Assembly (NCBI GenBank): GCA_012861695.1
Contig: JAAOOA010000006.1
Span: 12,987,879-13,051,878 of the forward strand
Direction: 5' to 3'
DNA from: Trematomus loennbergii
Lineage: Eukaryota > Chordata > Actinopteri > Perciformes > Nototheniidae
Length of the DNA: 64,000 bases
In this document: one piece after another, positions 12,101 to 23,900 of the stretch
Layout: every line of letters begins with the position of its first letter
Numbering within the stretch: position 1 is the stretch's first letter
The notes under the pieces: generated by a model
Told to the model about the DNA's origin: nothing
The model's database searches: none
The model's input: only the letters and a program-made list of their open reading frames with translations
Made by a program: the position numbers and the translations under genes

Positions 12101-12296
12101 GGGCCGGGCTGGGAGCAATGCAGGCTGCACTAGGTGCTTCTCAGAGACGCTGGTCTCACCTGGCCTCCAAAGATATGGTATGAAGGGAGACGAAGGGCCA
12201 CGCCCTCAAATAAGCACCTCTGGCCACACGAGGCCCTCTTTCGTCCCCCAGGAGGTCAAACTGTCTATTGAGGGGCGCTCTAATGCAGGGAAGTAG
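9132..12296 (+). CDS. atxn1l: Ataxin-1-like (Brother of ataxin-1), two coding exons, two apparent indels
   Basis: Coding exons 9132-10154 and 10869-12296 (phase 0 junction, GTAAGA donor, TTCCAG acceptor). The ATG at 9132 is chosen over 9111 because MKHAQERNQECLPPKKRD aligns with the human ATXN1L start. ATXN1L is a chromatin co-repressor that works with ataxin-1 and Capicua (CIC) in the nucleus. Domains: a Gly-rich N-terminal stretch, an MLYK segment, the AXH RNA/protein-binding domain (FMKGAIIQLATGELKRVEDL at about 11383, to VGDVCVSITLQ at about 11727), a 12-Gln tract (11776-11811), and the conserved tail SFVPQEVKLSIEGRSNAGK ending at TAG 12294-12296. The frame breaks inside AXH at 11564-11570 (2 bp missing, or 1 G extra) and after RRWS near 12156 (1 bp missing). 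Conserved sequence continues in the shifted frames, so assembly error is likely. The corrected length is about 817 residues against about 689 in human. Confidence 0.93.
11776..11811 (+). repeat. atxn1l: Polyglutamine-coding CAA/CAG tract
   Basis: Twelve consecutive Gln codons, mostly CAA with CAG at both ends, follow a looser Gln-rich stretch that starts near 11725. The tract sits just C-terminal of the AXH domain. Mostly CAA coding makes it less prone to slippage than pure CAG. Confidence 0.95.
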
Positions 12297-15200
12297 CATC
12301 ACTTTTGGTAGCACGTGAAAGAGTCTGACAAGGAGAGAAAGAGGAAAAAAGAAAAAAGTGCGAATGTAGCCTCAGATTGTTTGAGATTTTGCACACCTAG
12401 ATTATACAAAAATACAAGATCTTTGTCTATCTGGTGAGGAGTTCTGGTTTGTTCGGTTGTCACTCAGCCAAAGGACACGAGCCTGTGGTTTCCCAGCCAG
12501 CTCAGGTCTGACAGGGAGCTGACGAGCTGAGTAGAAAGTATGTAGCGGATCCAATGCCCACCATAGTCCTCGCACACTGCATTCCTCTTCCTCCCTTCCT
12601 CCCTCCCTCCTTTGTCGCCACTTCCTCATTCCCATGCTTGAGGTTACCATCACATTCAGAGCACTCTTGTTTCCTTTTTGACCAAATGGTCTCTTTGGAA
12701 GACCAAGGACTAAAAAATGTGTTAGTAGCAGAGTGAAGCTACACCTCGGCAGGTTCTGATGTTTTTTTAAAGATCCCAGCCAGCGATCTTTCATCTCCTC
12801 CATTCCTAAGATCCTGTTTTCTTCAGAAGCATTTACCCAAAAAAGGAGTGCAGTTGCTGACGCAGCGGCTCCTGCAGTGCTGTTGGCACTGTTGATGCTA
12901 ACTGTCAGGTTATGTTACATTATGCTTTTCTGGCAGGAGATAAAAAAAAACCTCTGCTGTCAGCAGAGATAGTCTCTCCCCTCCTTCCTTTTCAGGAGGC
13001 GAGTCTGCAAAGAATGAGATCCTCTCTCAGGCCAAGTGCGGCACGTCCCACTTGTCTTACAATCGAAATAGTGATAAATCAATCAATGTGTCTGTTCAGC
13101 AATCAGTTTCTACTAAAAAAAAAAAATGAGCTCATGCCCTCGGGTATAATCTATGTTTGTGAATGTGTTTGCATAAAAGCCAGAAATTGGAACAATGCTT
13201 TGTTCTCTATGATAAGTAGAGATATCCTGCATTCCAGTATCATCAGTGAGAATATCCATAGTGTGTCCTTAGAAGAATCACTTCCTCAGCAGTGTCAGCA
13301 CCCCCCCACCCCCTCCTCTATATACCTCAAAGCTCTCTCCACCAAAAGCAAATGTGTGTTTTTCAGAGGAGGCACTGGCTGGTCCTCACCAAAGCCACCT
13401 GTGAGAATGAGTGATTACCCTAACCCATCCCTGGTTGTAGAGAGAAACCCTGCATGCGAGTGGGTCAGCGACCAGGTTTTTGTCTTTGCTCCGTTACCAA
13501 ATGAAAGCAATATTTGTTTTACAGCACCCGGCCGTACGGCTCCCCCTCAGGGAGTCTGTCATCGCGGGCTGTTTTATATCCAAGGTGTCAGATCTGACCC
13601 TTTTTGAACCCTGACCTTTAAAGGTGATGCACTATTTTTGGTGTTCCTTCAGTAATTCTACACAAGCAATTATGCATGACCAATTTCTCAAGAACTCCTT
13701 GTAGAAGCTTCTCTTTGATTCTCCATCTCACTGATGATATTTTTGATCTCAAGTGCATCTCCAAGTTGTGATCATTATCTTCTGTCCTCCTGTCTTGTGT
13801 TTAACAAACACGGTCCTTTGCTTTTGTACTAGGGTATATTGTATCCAGTGGATCTTATGATTGTCTTGGATGATGTCACTCATTGATTTCACACTGACCT
13901 TGTTGATAGGAGTCACAGTTCAGTAGGTGTTTGTCATTAATGAAGGGAATATGTTTGAAGTATTGTTGCCGGTGTTTTGTGGTGAGAGAGCGCCAAAAGA
14001 AACTGACTTGCTTTTTTTAACGCTGTTTACAAATGAGCCAAGATGGATGCTGCAGTTTCCTCCTTCTGACAGATGTTCATCCTTTTGTCACTGGAAAATC
14101 CAAAAGGGTGAAATTGAATATAAGTGCAATTAGACCACACATTAAATCATTCAGAGGTTTATAATCAGACCGCATTCCTCACGCAGACATTCCCATTGAA
14201 AAGTAAATCACACAGTTCCCTTGTTCCTGTCATAGAGCTTTAACCTCTGGGAAAACAGTGTCATTTCTCACGCGTTATATTTCTTGGTTGTCAGTTCTGT
14301 GTGTTTTTCTTCTGTCCATCAGCCTCATACAAAAGTGTTGTCTGTCTGTCCTCTCCAACTCTCTCATGGTCTCCTCACCTCTCGTGGTTCTCCGAGTTAA
14401 CCGCCTGACCCTCTGTCAGCAGGGGGGGGGGGGGGTCCACAGAGGCAGAGACACATCAACTGGGAGACCCTTCCTCTGTGTGTTGTCTTTATACGCAGCT
14501 TTAAAGGACAGGTTCACATGTTTTAATTATCTTAAAACTCTTCTGACATGCCCTATAGATGTAGATTGCCCTGTTAGACATAAATCACTTGAAACATGAA
14601 AAATGGCTCATTCATTATAAATAGTATATAGATAGTGTTATATAACGTGCTCTATTATTTTTAGGCAGTCCTCACTGTTGCGACCTGATTGTGTATTTGC
14701 AAGAGTCTGGTAATAAGATGCATATCATGATAGAGGCGTTACACTTTCAATGTGTCGCTATATTGAACGGCCAAGTATTGGGATTTCTAATATATCATTT
14801 TAGGAAAACTCGTATAACGATATGCATTCAGCTAAGTAAGCATCAGAACAGTGGGATCTGTATTTGTATATTATTGTAATACTCAAGTATCAATATTTTC
14901 TAACCCTCTCTATTGTATTAATCTAGGCTTGAAAAATGTGAACCTTTCCTTTTTAAAATGCTCGGCAACGGGGTCGAAGTCAAGAATACGTCTAACCATC
15001 CGAGGCTCATCACATCTGGTTCCTGCTGTAAGCAATATACATAAAACCTGCAAGCATTTCACTCAGTCGTGGCGTCTTCTATGCAGTAAACTCAGTATTG
15101 TACGCTTTATTGTCTTAAGTTCAACTCTGTGAAGCAGTAGGGCAGATGCAGTCATTTTAGTCTAATGTCTGGTTATAGAATGTTGCTTTTAATTACCTTT

Positions 15201-16830
15201 TTGTAATACAAACCAGTATTTTGTTTTGCTAGTTTCTTTTTTCTCGGTAGTCCCCATATTCCTATATTCCAGGAAGCTTTTACTGTCGGAGAAAAAGCAC
15301 TCGGGTGTCACTCATTTTTTTGTGTTCTTTAAGCATTCATTTTGCCCCAATTGCTACACCACTTCAACATTTAGTTAATCACAATGCATTTGTTGGGGTT
15401 TAAATAGTGTGACTCACTGCAGACCCTCACTGCAGACCCTCCTGTTCTGCCTCGAGCCTTTTGTGTTTTTTTTTTTGGCAGTGTCAGCCACGTTAAGCAG
15501 AAAAGCTTCTTCTCCCAAGATGTCCGATTAAATCGTATTCACATCACTGATCGTCTGTTGCTGTAAGTAATTGCACTAAACGCCCTCCTTTTACAGTGTT
15601 TTCAACTTCTAACTGTTGGTAAATTGAAGAGTTTGAAAATGAAAAGCACACAAAATCACAGAGAAATTGCAGGTTGTGTGTGTTTCTGTAGATAGCTGTT
15701 TTGTTTGTTGTATAGATAGCTTTGATGATGCTTGTCGATAATGCCTTAAACTCTGCTTTGTACAATGTGTGAAATCGAAATAATGGAATAAGGCTTCTGG
15801 TAAACGTGCTGTTCCATTTTGAGACTAAGAGCAAATCAGAAATGTCTCGCTCTGACACTTTCACGCTTCGGAGCACAAATCCATATCTCTCAAAGGGTGA
15901 CGGTTTATTCATTTTGAGCCCAAGACAGTTCTTCTATGAAACCTGCAACTTTGTGTTAGCGTGCCGTTTTTCCTTCTTCTTTATAAATTCCTTTACATTT
16001 TTAATACACTCTTTTACTTGCCTTTAATTCCTGTTGTGTGTAAATGGAAGCTCTTCTCTGCACTTTTTACAAGGTGTTTACAAGTGTCAGCAAAGAAGGG
16101 CAGTCCATTATTTCCAAACACACGCTAATGTTGTTTTTATGGTTGCACAAGTTCAGTAGTTTTTTTTACCCTTTTTGAATTAATGGATAGTGTTTGATGT
16201 CTTGTGCTTTCCCCCCCCTCCCCCCCCCTCCCCCAGTCTCTGGACAACAGACTCTAGGTTTTTAGTAATAGGATAAGACAGATAGCGCTCCATCGGTGGT
16301 GATGTCATGGTTTATCAAGTCTTGTGACGCTGGCAGTGGGGATCGTAACTCCTCTTGTGAACTACTTCCTGTTTGATCCAGCATTTAATGCAAAAGTGAA
16401 TCTAGGAAGATTTAGGTGTCTGATGTCCAGTTAAACGGGGAAAAACAAGAACGGTTAAAAGTTTTAGAGAAGTGTATTTTCAGATTTATTTTTGGCACAA
16501 GGCTTTTTAAGTGACGTGCAACTATCAAAAAACAGCATCTTTTTATTTTTAAAAATGCCTAAATCTGCAAAATATATGCAATGATGTAAATGTAACATTC
16601 AATCCTCAAGTATAATCCAGGTTGTTAAACTTTGTATAGTGAGTTTTAATATCGTATGGCCGTACCAATATGTATTGATCTTTATCAGAAGCCTTAGAGT
16701 TGTCGACCGAAAGTGCTCCCTTAGAATACCCTACACCTACCTGACTTTAACAAAGCATTAATATCTCTATTTTGTTTCATTTCTGTTTGTACGGTTTTTG
16801 AATAAAATAGATTTGTACTGTATATTTGTA
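12297..16830 (+). other. atxn1l: ATXN1L 3' UTR
   Basis: Long non-coding tail ending near AATAAA at 16801-16806; the length (about 4.5 kb) agrees with the long 3' UTR known for ATXN1-family genes. It contains a run of 14 G (14422-14435), C-rich runs at 16211-16234, and a 231-codon ORF (12912-13607) with no recognisable domain. No conserved coding segment was seen. Confidence 0.7.
16801..16806 (+). terminator. atxn1l: Poly(A) signal of ATXN1L
   Basis: AATAAA followed by T/GT-rich sequence (TTTGTACTGTATATTTGT). Confidence 0.65.
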
Positions 16831-17925
16831 CCTCTCTGTGAACTACTTAGGGCGGTTTTGTTTTTGTTTTTGTTTTGCTGTTTTAATTCTATGTACTTTA
16901 AGGACACAAAGATATTGTATTTTTATTGTTACAGCTAACTTGGAGACATTGCATTTACCATGTTTGTTAAGTAAACACAATATAATATATATATATATAC
17001 AAATATAAATATAAACTATTATCCAACCTGTGTGCTGTGTTTCTTTGGTTGCATTTGTGTGTTTTGTATGTACTTCTCTTTATAAAACCATGATAATGCT
17101 GCAGATGGTTATGGGGGAATTCATTTAGCTTCTTAAAACGGGGTTAGGGAGTTTAAATTAGATTTTAATGTCAAAACTTGATCTTTACAGTATCAAGTAC
17201 AGCTGGCAAATGCATTTAATGTATAGTGACTTGAGTCTTATAAGCAACTCAATGTAATACAAATCTAACCACTACTTTATTTTAAATGCCACCAAGTATA
17301 TAGCATTGAAATATGAAAATTATATATATTTATTTATGTGGTTTAAATTTTGATCTGCAATGTACAGATCATTTTAAGTGGTGGGATTTGCAAAACTTGA
17401 TTTTGATTTATATTTGGTTTTGATATCTGATCTCAAAAATCATGTCAATTAAAAAAAAATGTACTTCAAGTTATTGAAATTGAACCAATTTAAAGAAACC
17501 CATGGTTAAAATTGCACTACTTGAAATGGCCTAAACATTTAAAAAAAGCTAAATGTAAACAATCAGATGGAAGGTTTTCAAAGTAAACGACTGATAAACT
17601 GTGAATTCAGTGGCATTTAAATGTCTACTAAGCTGTAAGTATTTCATGGTGACTTCATTTACATTTGCATGCATTATTTTATTCCCCAAAACCTGCCATG
17701 TTTCTCTATTTATTTTAGATTTCGTGGACTAGAACCTCAGAAGACCACAAACAAACAGTAAAGCATAATTATTCCTAAACATTGAACGTTAAACTCCACC
17801 TACCCTTTGCATTTTAAGAGAACACCTCTTGTTAAAGAAATGCTTGGTCAGCGTCTCCATTCAAATCAATTGTGCATTTGTGTGTATAAAGCAAAATGAG
17901 GGAAGCGAGACTGGACAATACCATT
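16831..17925. other. Intergenic, AT-rich
   Basis: Between the ATXN1L poly(A) signal and the reverse poly(A) signal at 17941. Only AT-rich sequence and a short (AT)n run (16983-17000) are visible. Confidence 0.5.
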
Positions 17926-17940
17926 ATAGTAAAGTTAATG

Positions 17941-17946
17941 TTTATT
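17941..17946 (-). terminator. Candidate minus-strand poly(A) signal
   Basis: TTTATT on plus is AATAAA on minus. It could end the unidentified minus-strand transcript at 18.2-18.8 kb or a long ZNF821 3' UTR. Confidence 0.4.
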
Positions 17947-18258
17947 TCCACATTCTTTACCAGGTTTCATCACGATCTGTACATCTGTTACTCCAGTAAC
18001 AGGATGGCATCCAGTCAGAATGCATTGATATCGCAGCAAGCATGAATGTTCCCATTAGCAGTTAGCTCATTCATTTGGCCTTTGTTCAGACATTTGTTTT
18101 GTAAACATGGACATTGAGAGGAAATCCTGATAGAATTAATATAGAAAGGCCAACATTTTCTTTTTTTAGACAACATTTTTCTTTTGAATAAACTGTAAAA
18201 AACAGGCAGGCATAAACTAACAGTACACAAGCTCATATCGAACCATTCTAGGACAAGT

Positions 18259-18757
18259 GCAGTTTCACGACATGCAGTGCTTACCTAATCCATTCTGAGA
18301 GAGCTGCTCATAAAACACCAGCACCACTTCAGAGTACTTCCTCTGCAATAATATGTCAGACCACAGGCGCCACAGTTTTCTGTCGCCCACGTCCACTGCA
18401 GGACAAAGGGGATCACAGCAATTTGAAAGAGCAACCTCTGAGAATACTCAGTATTCATAGTGTGAGAAAAGAGAGAAATAATGACACCTGAAGCCTCAGT
18501 CTGCCCTCGGTATGTCATGAATCGGATGGCAGTGAGACCCTGTTGCTTTCATGTGCTGAAGTAGGAAGATAAAACACATATCCAGAGACAAAGTGTCTCT
18601 AGAAAAGTCACAAACCTGCCAAAAACTGTTGCTATCACATCGTAAGATAGATCTATAAATGATTCTTATGGACCAGGGTGTCATCTCGAGGTTCAGAGCC
18701 CTCTCACTGAGTTCAATTGCCTGAGAAGCTAAACTCTTTACATTGAAGTCGCATTCT
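18259..18757 (-). CDS. Unidentified minus-strand coding-like exons, TPR-like helical protein (C-terminal part)
   Basis: I do not recognise this gene. Three minus-strand segments join in phase. First, 18757 or 18720 down to 18616 contains AIELSERALNLEMTPWSIR and ends SFWQ before a GTTTGT donor. Second, about 18544-18496 encodes GLTAIRFMTYRGQTEAS and ends at a GTGTCA donor. Third, from 18396, after a strong acceptor (TTTGTCCTGCAG), it encodes DVGDRKLWRLWSDILLQRKY and a further helix, and runs to a TGA at about 18259 (an internal GTAAGC donor could end it earlier). The alternating amphipathic helices look TPR-like. No convincing upstream exons were found before ZNF821 ends at 20.97 kb, so this may be a gene remnant, an alternative ZNF821 3' exon set, or a chance open stretch. 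Confidence 0.35.
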
Positions 18758-18760
18758 GCA

Positions 18761-20500
18761 TAGTTTCAGTGAAAAGTGAATTAATCTCCCTTGGAATAAA
18801 TAACACATCTGTTGCATAGAGGTTTGATGCACTCCTAGGAAAGCCTCTAAGGATTAAACCAAAGAATATCCCGTATTTTATTTGACCTCTTTGTTAAATG
18901 TGCTGTGACAAACAGCCAGGTAGATGGACTCTTGTCTAGGAGTGACTCAAACAGAACCGTGTCTCTGATATTCTTTGGAGAATATTTCAGAAACTGCTTA
19001 TTGTAAATGTTTACATCTGAAGTTCAGAAAACTGGAGGTAACCTTACAGGCAGGAAATTAAACAAGTAATATCCAGACATGCCCTCGAATTAAAACTGTA
19101 ATGTAAAACATTTTATACCACTGACAGTAACAAAATAACCCAAAACATTTTCACAATAAAAATATATTCACATCATATTGCATAAATATGTGCTGGAATG
19201 AGGTTAATGAATTAATAAAAATCTCTCTCCCAGTATGGGCTGTATGTATCATGAGATTAGCCCCAGTGCTCAGTAATGGTCGGGATCAAAATATAAAACA
19301 GGTACACAAGTTTAAAATCTGTTCCTTATATGAATCAATAAATAGCTTCCATCAATTTTGCTGATGGAGGATATAAAATAACCCCAATTTAAGTGGTACA
19401 GCTCACGTTTACTGGAGGTAAAACATCACATGCAGAGGAGGCATTATTTGTGTATGATCCTGTAAATAATTACACATTTGATGTTGTTATTAACGCATGA
19501 GGAAAACCAATGTGTCCTTGTGGGCAGAATTCAAGTAAAGTATCATTTTATGAACATTGTGAACACTAGATGGAACATTTTAGCACATTATTCCTTAATG
19601 TGGAAATATATAAGAGGTAACTAATGTATTGTACAGTACAATAACAGCAGCACAGACGGAAGTTTTATGAGCCTTGGAAAAGCTTTGTAACAGAAAAGGT
19701 AAAAAAAAAAATGACATTGGCATAATATTTGGAGTGTAACGACGTAGGGAAAAATATTTGCAAATGTAAAGAGACAAATGCATCAAGTTGTACGACTCAG
19801 GAGGCGAGGGGGAATGGTGCTCCACACTCGGCGTGTTCAATAGGACAAAACATTCAATTTCCTGTGAAGTAGCGTTTCTATCAAACCTGGGAAATGTGGA
19901 ACTGCTGTGATTTTAAATCAGTTGCTCCAGTGAATGTTTGTGTCCTATAAAATTGCCTGAGTGATCAACGAAACACTGTTATCGTGGGAAACATCCCAGA
20001 CCCTCTGTCCAGTACATGAAGAGCTTTGGAAGCTTGGAGGTGGAGCGCAGTAAGCCACGAGACAGCTGAGGTAGAAGAGTTTGACTGAATATGAATTTCC
20101 CAGGGCGGCAACTTAGAAAGAGAGAGAGAGGTGTAGCTACCAGTAAACCCAAGTCACTGGGCTGGCGGAGTACGAGGGGGGGGGGGGGGGGGGGGGCTGC
20201 GGCTACAAAGTCCCCACTCCTGTCACTGAAGGTCCATGTGCAAAAAGACTCTTTTTTTTCTGCTCCTACTAGAATGAACTATGTTAACTGCCAGCCCACT
20301 GACCAACAGATAAATCTCTTTACAACATGCTCTCATCCATACAATATGAACATTCTCAACCCTGTTCCCAAGGCTTTCTATACTGTAATAAATTAGAAAT
20401 TGAAAACGTTTTTGCTGTATTCAACAAAGCAGTTAGTCTGTGCGACACAGAAGAAGCTGGAGGTAAACCAGCGAGAATGGTTCACTGTGACCAGAGGGCA
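18761..20500. other. Region between the unidentified exons and ZNF821; possible ZNF821 3' UTR
   Basis: AT-rich. An open minus-strand stretch at about 19010-18870 (reading KYSPKNIRDTVLFESLLDK) has no clean splice link to the exons below it. A run of 21 G lies at 20176-20196. Nothing else was recognised. Confidence 0.4.
20176..20196 (+). repeat. G21 homopolymer
   Basis: An uninterrupted run of 21 G on the plus strand; its length is unreliable in most sequencing technologies. Confidence 0.95.
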
Positions 20501-20506
20501 GAGTTA

Positions 20507-20936
20507 ATAGGCGCTTTCACACCGGAGTACTTTTCCCCCCGAACTAGGCCGATAGGGGGGAGATTTGGTTTCACACCAAAAAGGGTCTGGAACTAGTCCC
20601 TAGTTCACGCAAACCTTTGCACCCCCAGATAGTCCCTGCTAGAGAGGTAGTACTTTCCTGAGGAGGAAATGGTTCGTGGGTGTGTCGGCCACACTAACAA
20701 TTTCTGATTGGCTGGGCGAATTACAAACCACGCCCCGTAAAACTCCGAAAGGTTTTGTGAACCCAAAGCAGAAGAAGAAGAAGTGACGTCAGCGGCTTCA
20801 TTTGCCTAATCCTCCCTCAGGGACTTATTCCGGTGAGAACACGATCTACTAGGACAGTTCGAGGGACTAAAGAGTTCGAGGGGAACAAGTACCGGGGACA
20901 AGTACCGGCTAAGTACTTGGTGTGAAAGCGGCTATA
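20507..20936. mobile_element. MITE immediately after ZNF821
   Basis: The left end reads ATAGGCGCTTTCACACCGGA and then GTACTT. The reverse complement of the right end reads TATAGCCGCTTTCACACCAA and then GTACTT, giving imperfect terminal inverted repeats of about 26 bp. The element is about 430 bp with internal GAACTA/TAGTCCC-type sub-repeats and no coding capacity. It ends 33 bp beyond the ZNF821 stop codon, so it supplies the start of that gene's 3' UTR. Confidence 0.8.
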
Positions 20937-20968
20937 GGCGCTGCTAGAGGCCCGATGTTTTCCCGCCA

Positions 20969-23900
20969 TTAGGGCATCTTCATGAACAGACCGTTGTCCA
21001 TGGAAGGGGCCGGCATGGGGCAGGGGAACTGGAAGAGACTCATGTCTGCTGTGAGGGCAGCCATGGCCGCGGGGTCGTGCTCGATCTGTGTCCTCAGGGC
21101 GGGGTCGATCTTCTCCAGCCGCCTCTTGATCCTCTTGGCCTCCCTCTCTCGGATCAGCCTGGCCTGCCTCTTCTCCGGGTCTCATTGGCTCTTTCATGCG
21201 CATGGCCTCCCTGTCTCTTTGCAGCCTGCGCGACCGCTGGTCCTCGGACTCCTGCATCCTCTGCATGCGCTTGGCCTCGCGGTCCCGCAGCCTCCTGACT
21301 TCCCTCTCGTCCTCCGACTCGCACGCCCGCTTGTTCTTCTTCGCCGTGCGCTCGCGCTCCAGTCGATACATGCGGGCCTCCACGGCTCGTTCTTTACGCA
21401 GGGCCCATTTTCGCATGGGAGACTGAGCCTCCATCAGCTGCTGGTAGGCGATGCAGCTGTTGCACACCAGCAGAACTCCGGCGGGATACACCGGCATGGG
21501 GCTCAGGATGTCTGAGATGGGAGGAAGCCTGGAGGGGAGGAGTTCAGAGCGTCGGGGATGGACCCCAGTGAGGGCCCGTCCGAGAGGAGGCTGTCGGGCA
21601 GAGAGGGAAAGGAGGGTCCTTGGTCAGAGCCCGCGCAGGGTCCCAGGCCCTGACACTGCCGGGGGCCGTGGCACTGGCTGGGGTGGTGGTCTGGAGCCTG
21701 GCAGGTGCGATGGGCTTGACACATGTTGGGGTCAGGGGCCTGACAGGGGGGGGGGCCCTGACAGGAGCTGGGGCTGGGCCCTGCTGCGTGGTCCGGGCTG
21801 TTCATGGGGCTGCTGGAGAGGGACATGGAGCACGTGTCCCGCCCGTCCATCAGATCCATCCTGGAGGTGTCGATGACATCTTTCAGCTTCTCCCTAAGAA
21901 AACAACACAGTAAATAAATAAATAGCTGCTTACTTGTGCCTTGAGGCTTTCTAAGAAGCATTAGGCTCTGATATATATGTTCTCCTTTCTTAATCTGATG
22001 TACTGATTACTGCATCCTTTTATGTTGGTGTGTTTTCTTTCACTTGCCTCAGTTGACACAATTCTATAATTACATTTATACAGCTTAAAAAGGTGAATTT
22101 GATGTTATTGTTTTTTATTTTCTCCATTTCTTTGCTCATATTCAGCTCTAAAGGCACATCAGGGCACATTTGCTGCTCTCTTTGATCAATTATGTTCTAA
22201 GTCCTGTATCCTAGTTACTATCACCAGTCTGCATCAAAGGCTGATTAATACAACGATTTGTCGAATAACAGCTTGTATTGTTTGGAATATTCAGCTTGCA
22301 ATATAAATGAGAAAAAACACACTTTACATTTTCTGTTGCTTGTATTCATGCCAACAGCTTGTTAGGACCACCTGGTCCATATGGTTATATATTCTTCGAC
22401 TCAAGTTATTCTGGCTTCATCCTGTTCTGATGCTTTCCCAACTATTTATCAGAGAGATGAGGTAGGCAATATGTCTCGTGACCTGCGTTTAACTAAGAGG
22501 GAGTTTAGCATACTGCTACTGTATAACACATCTTCCCAACAGGTGCTTTAAATCTTCCTTTATTCACAGCTCATATAAATACACTCCATCACCATCAGCG
22601 CTCAGTTTATACTTATGGTGTTTTATTTGCAGTTACATCTGACTATAAGTATAGGTCTATAATTATAGGTCGTGATTTTTCACATTACATTTTAGATTAC
22701 ATGTCCTGACCTTGCCAGTGCTGTCCAAATCTGAAACATAATGGTAGTTGCTAAGCAACTTGCATGTTTACTTCCATTAAATCTGTCAAAGCAGTACTAA
22801 TTATATTCATCCCTCATGCTCTGCCTCCTGCCTGATCTCTTACTTTGAGAAGCACAGCTCCATTGTGTTGGAACATGCTGAATGTAAGACTAATTATCAC
22901 TTCATTTTCAGAAAGTTCTCTACACCTTTTATCAAATACTTAGTTCCATCCAAATGTTTTAATTAAAACCTACTTACGTCTTTCAAGGATTTCTAACAAT
23001 ATATAAAACATTTTTACTGCGCTATTTAAAATAGTTCCTCCTGCTAAATCAGTGAGGTCTGCTGCCTTTGTAGTAGGTTGATAAATAATCTGAAGCGTAC
23101 TGAACCCTTAGATCTTGTTGAAAGGTTTAAAGATCTATAGAAAAGAGCAGCAGCAAAACCGTAAAACTGCATTTTGAATTATTGATTTTTATGACTTATT
23201 ATTAATTCATTATTAATTCATTTACTTGATAACTGTGGAAGCAACTGACCTAACATTTTTGACATAGAACAGCGTAATTTTCTATAGAGATGTAATTAAT
23301 TAAAATCAAATAGAAACACTTTGGGGCTATAATAATAATACGTCTAAATATATGGTTTATTTTTAAATATGAAAGCAATGGGGATTAAAGACAAGAGATT
23401 CTATGGAGATGAGCCAAACCTGTCAAAGTTGTTGGTGTCTGTGAAGCGCGCCCCGCAGACAGCGCAGTTGGACAGGCGGTCCTCGGAGTGGATGAGAAGA
23501 TGGCGCCCGAGCGAGCCAGGCGAACTCAGGGCGCGCCCACACACCGGGCACACGTAGCTCTTACTGCTGCTCATCATACTCGTGTGCTGTTAACGACAGC
23601 AAAACAAGATCAGAACATGGAACTGGGAAAGAAGAGGACATTTAAAGTACACCACATACAAAATGAATGGACTCATTCAACATATTTTAAACTGTAGATA
23701 GTGAATTATTCAAATTCATCAAATATTGAAAATGTGTATATTATTCGTATCAAATCTATTTTAAGGAATGGTCAAAATAATAATCTTATTTGATGGTATG
23801 GGAGCGTTTTGTACAGTAATCTGCATGATATAAGCATGTTAAGTTGGCATTTTATCACAAATGCTGTTGAAAATCCTGGGAACTTCCACAATGCTTTTTT

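Noticed and set aside
11518..12183. Independent ORF overlapping the end of ATXN1L
   Set aside because: It is the second half of the AXH domain and Gln-rich tail in the shifted frame, part of ATXN1L.
20817..20968. C-terminal extension of the ZNF821 frame into the downstream MITE
   Set aside because: The extension results from frame slips near 21178 and 21190; the conserved frame stops at 20969-20971.
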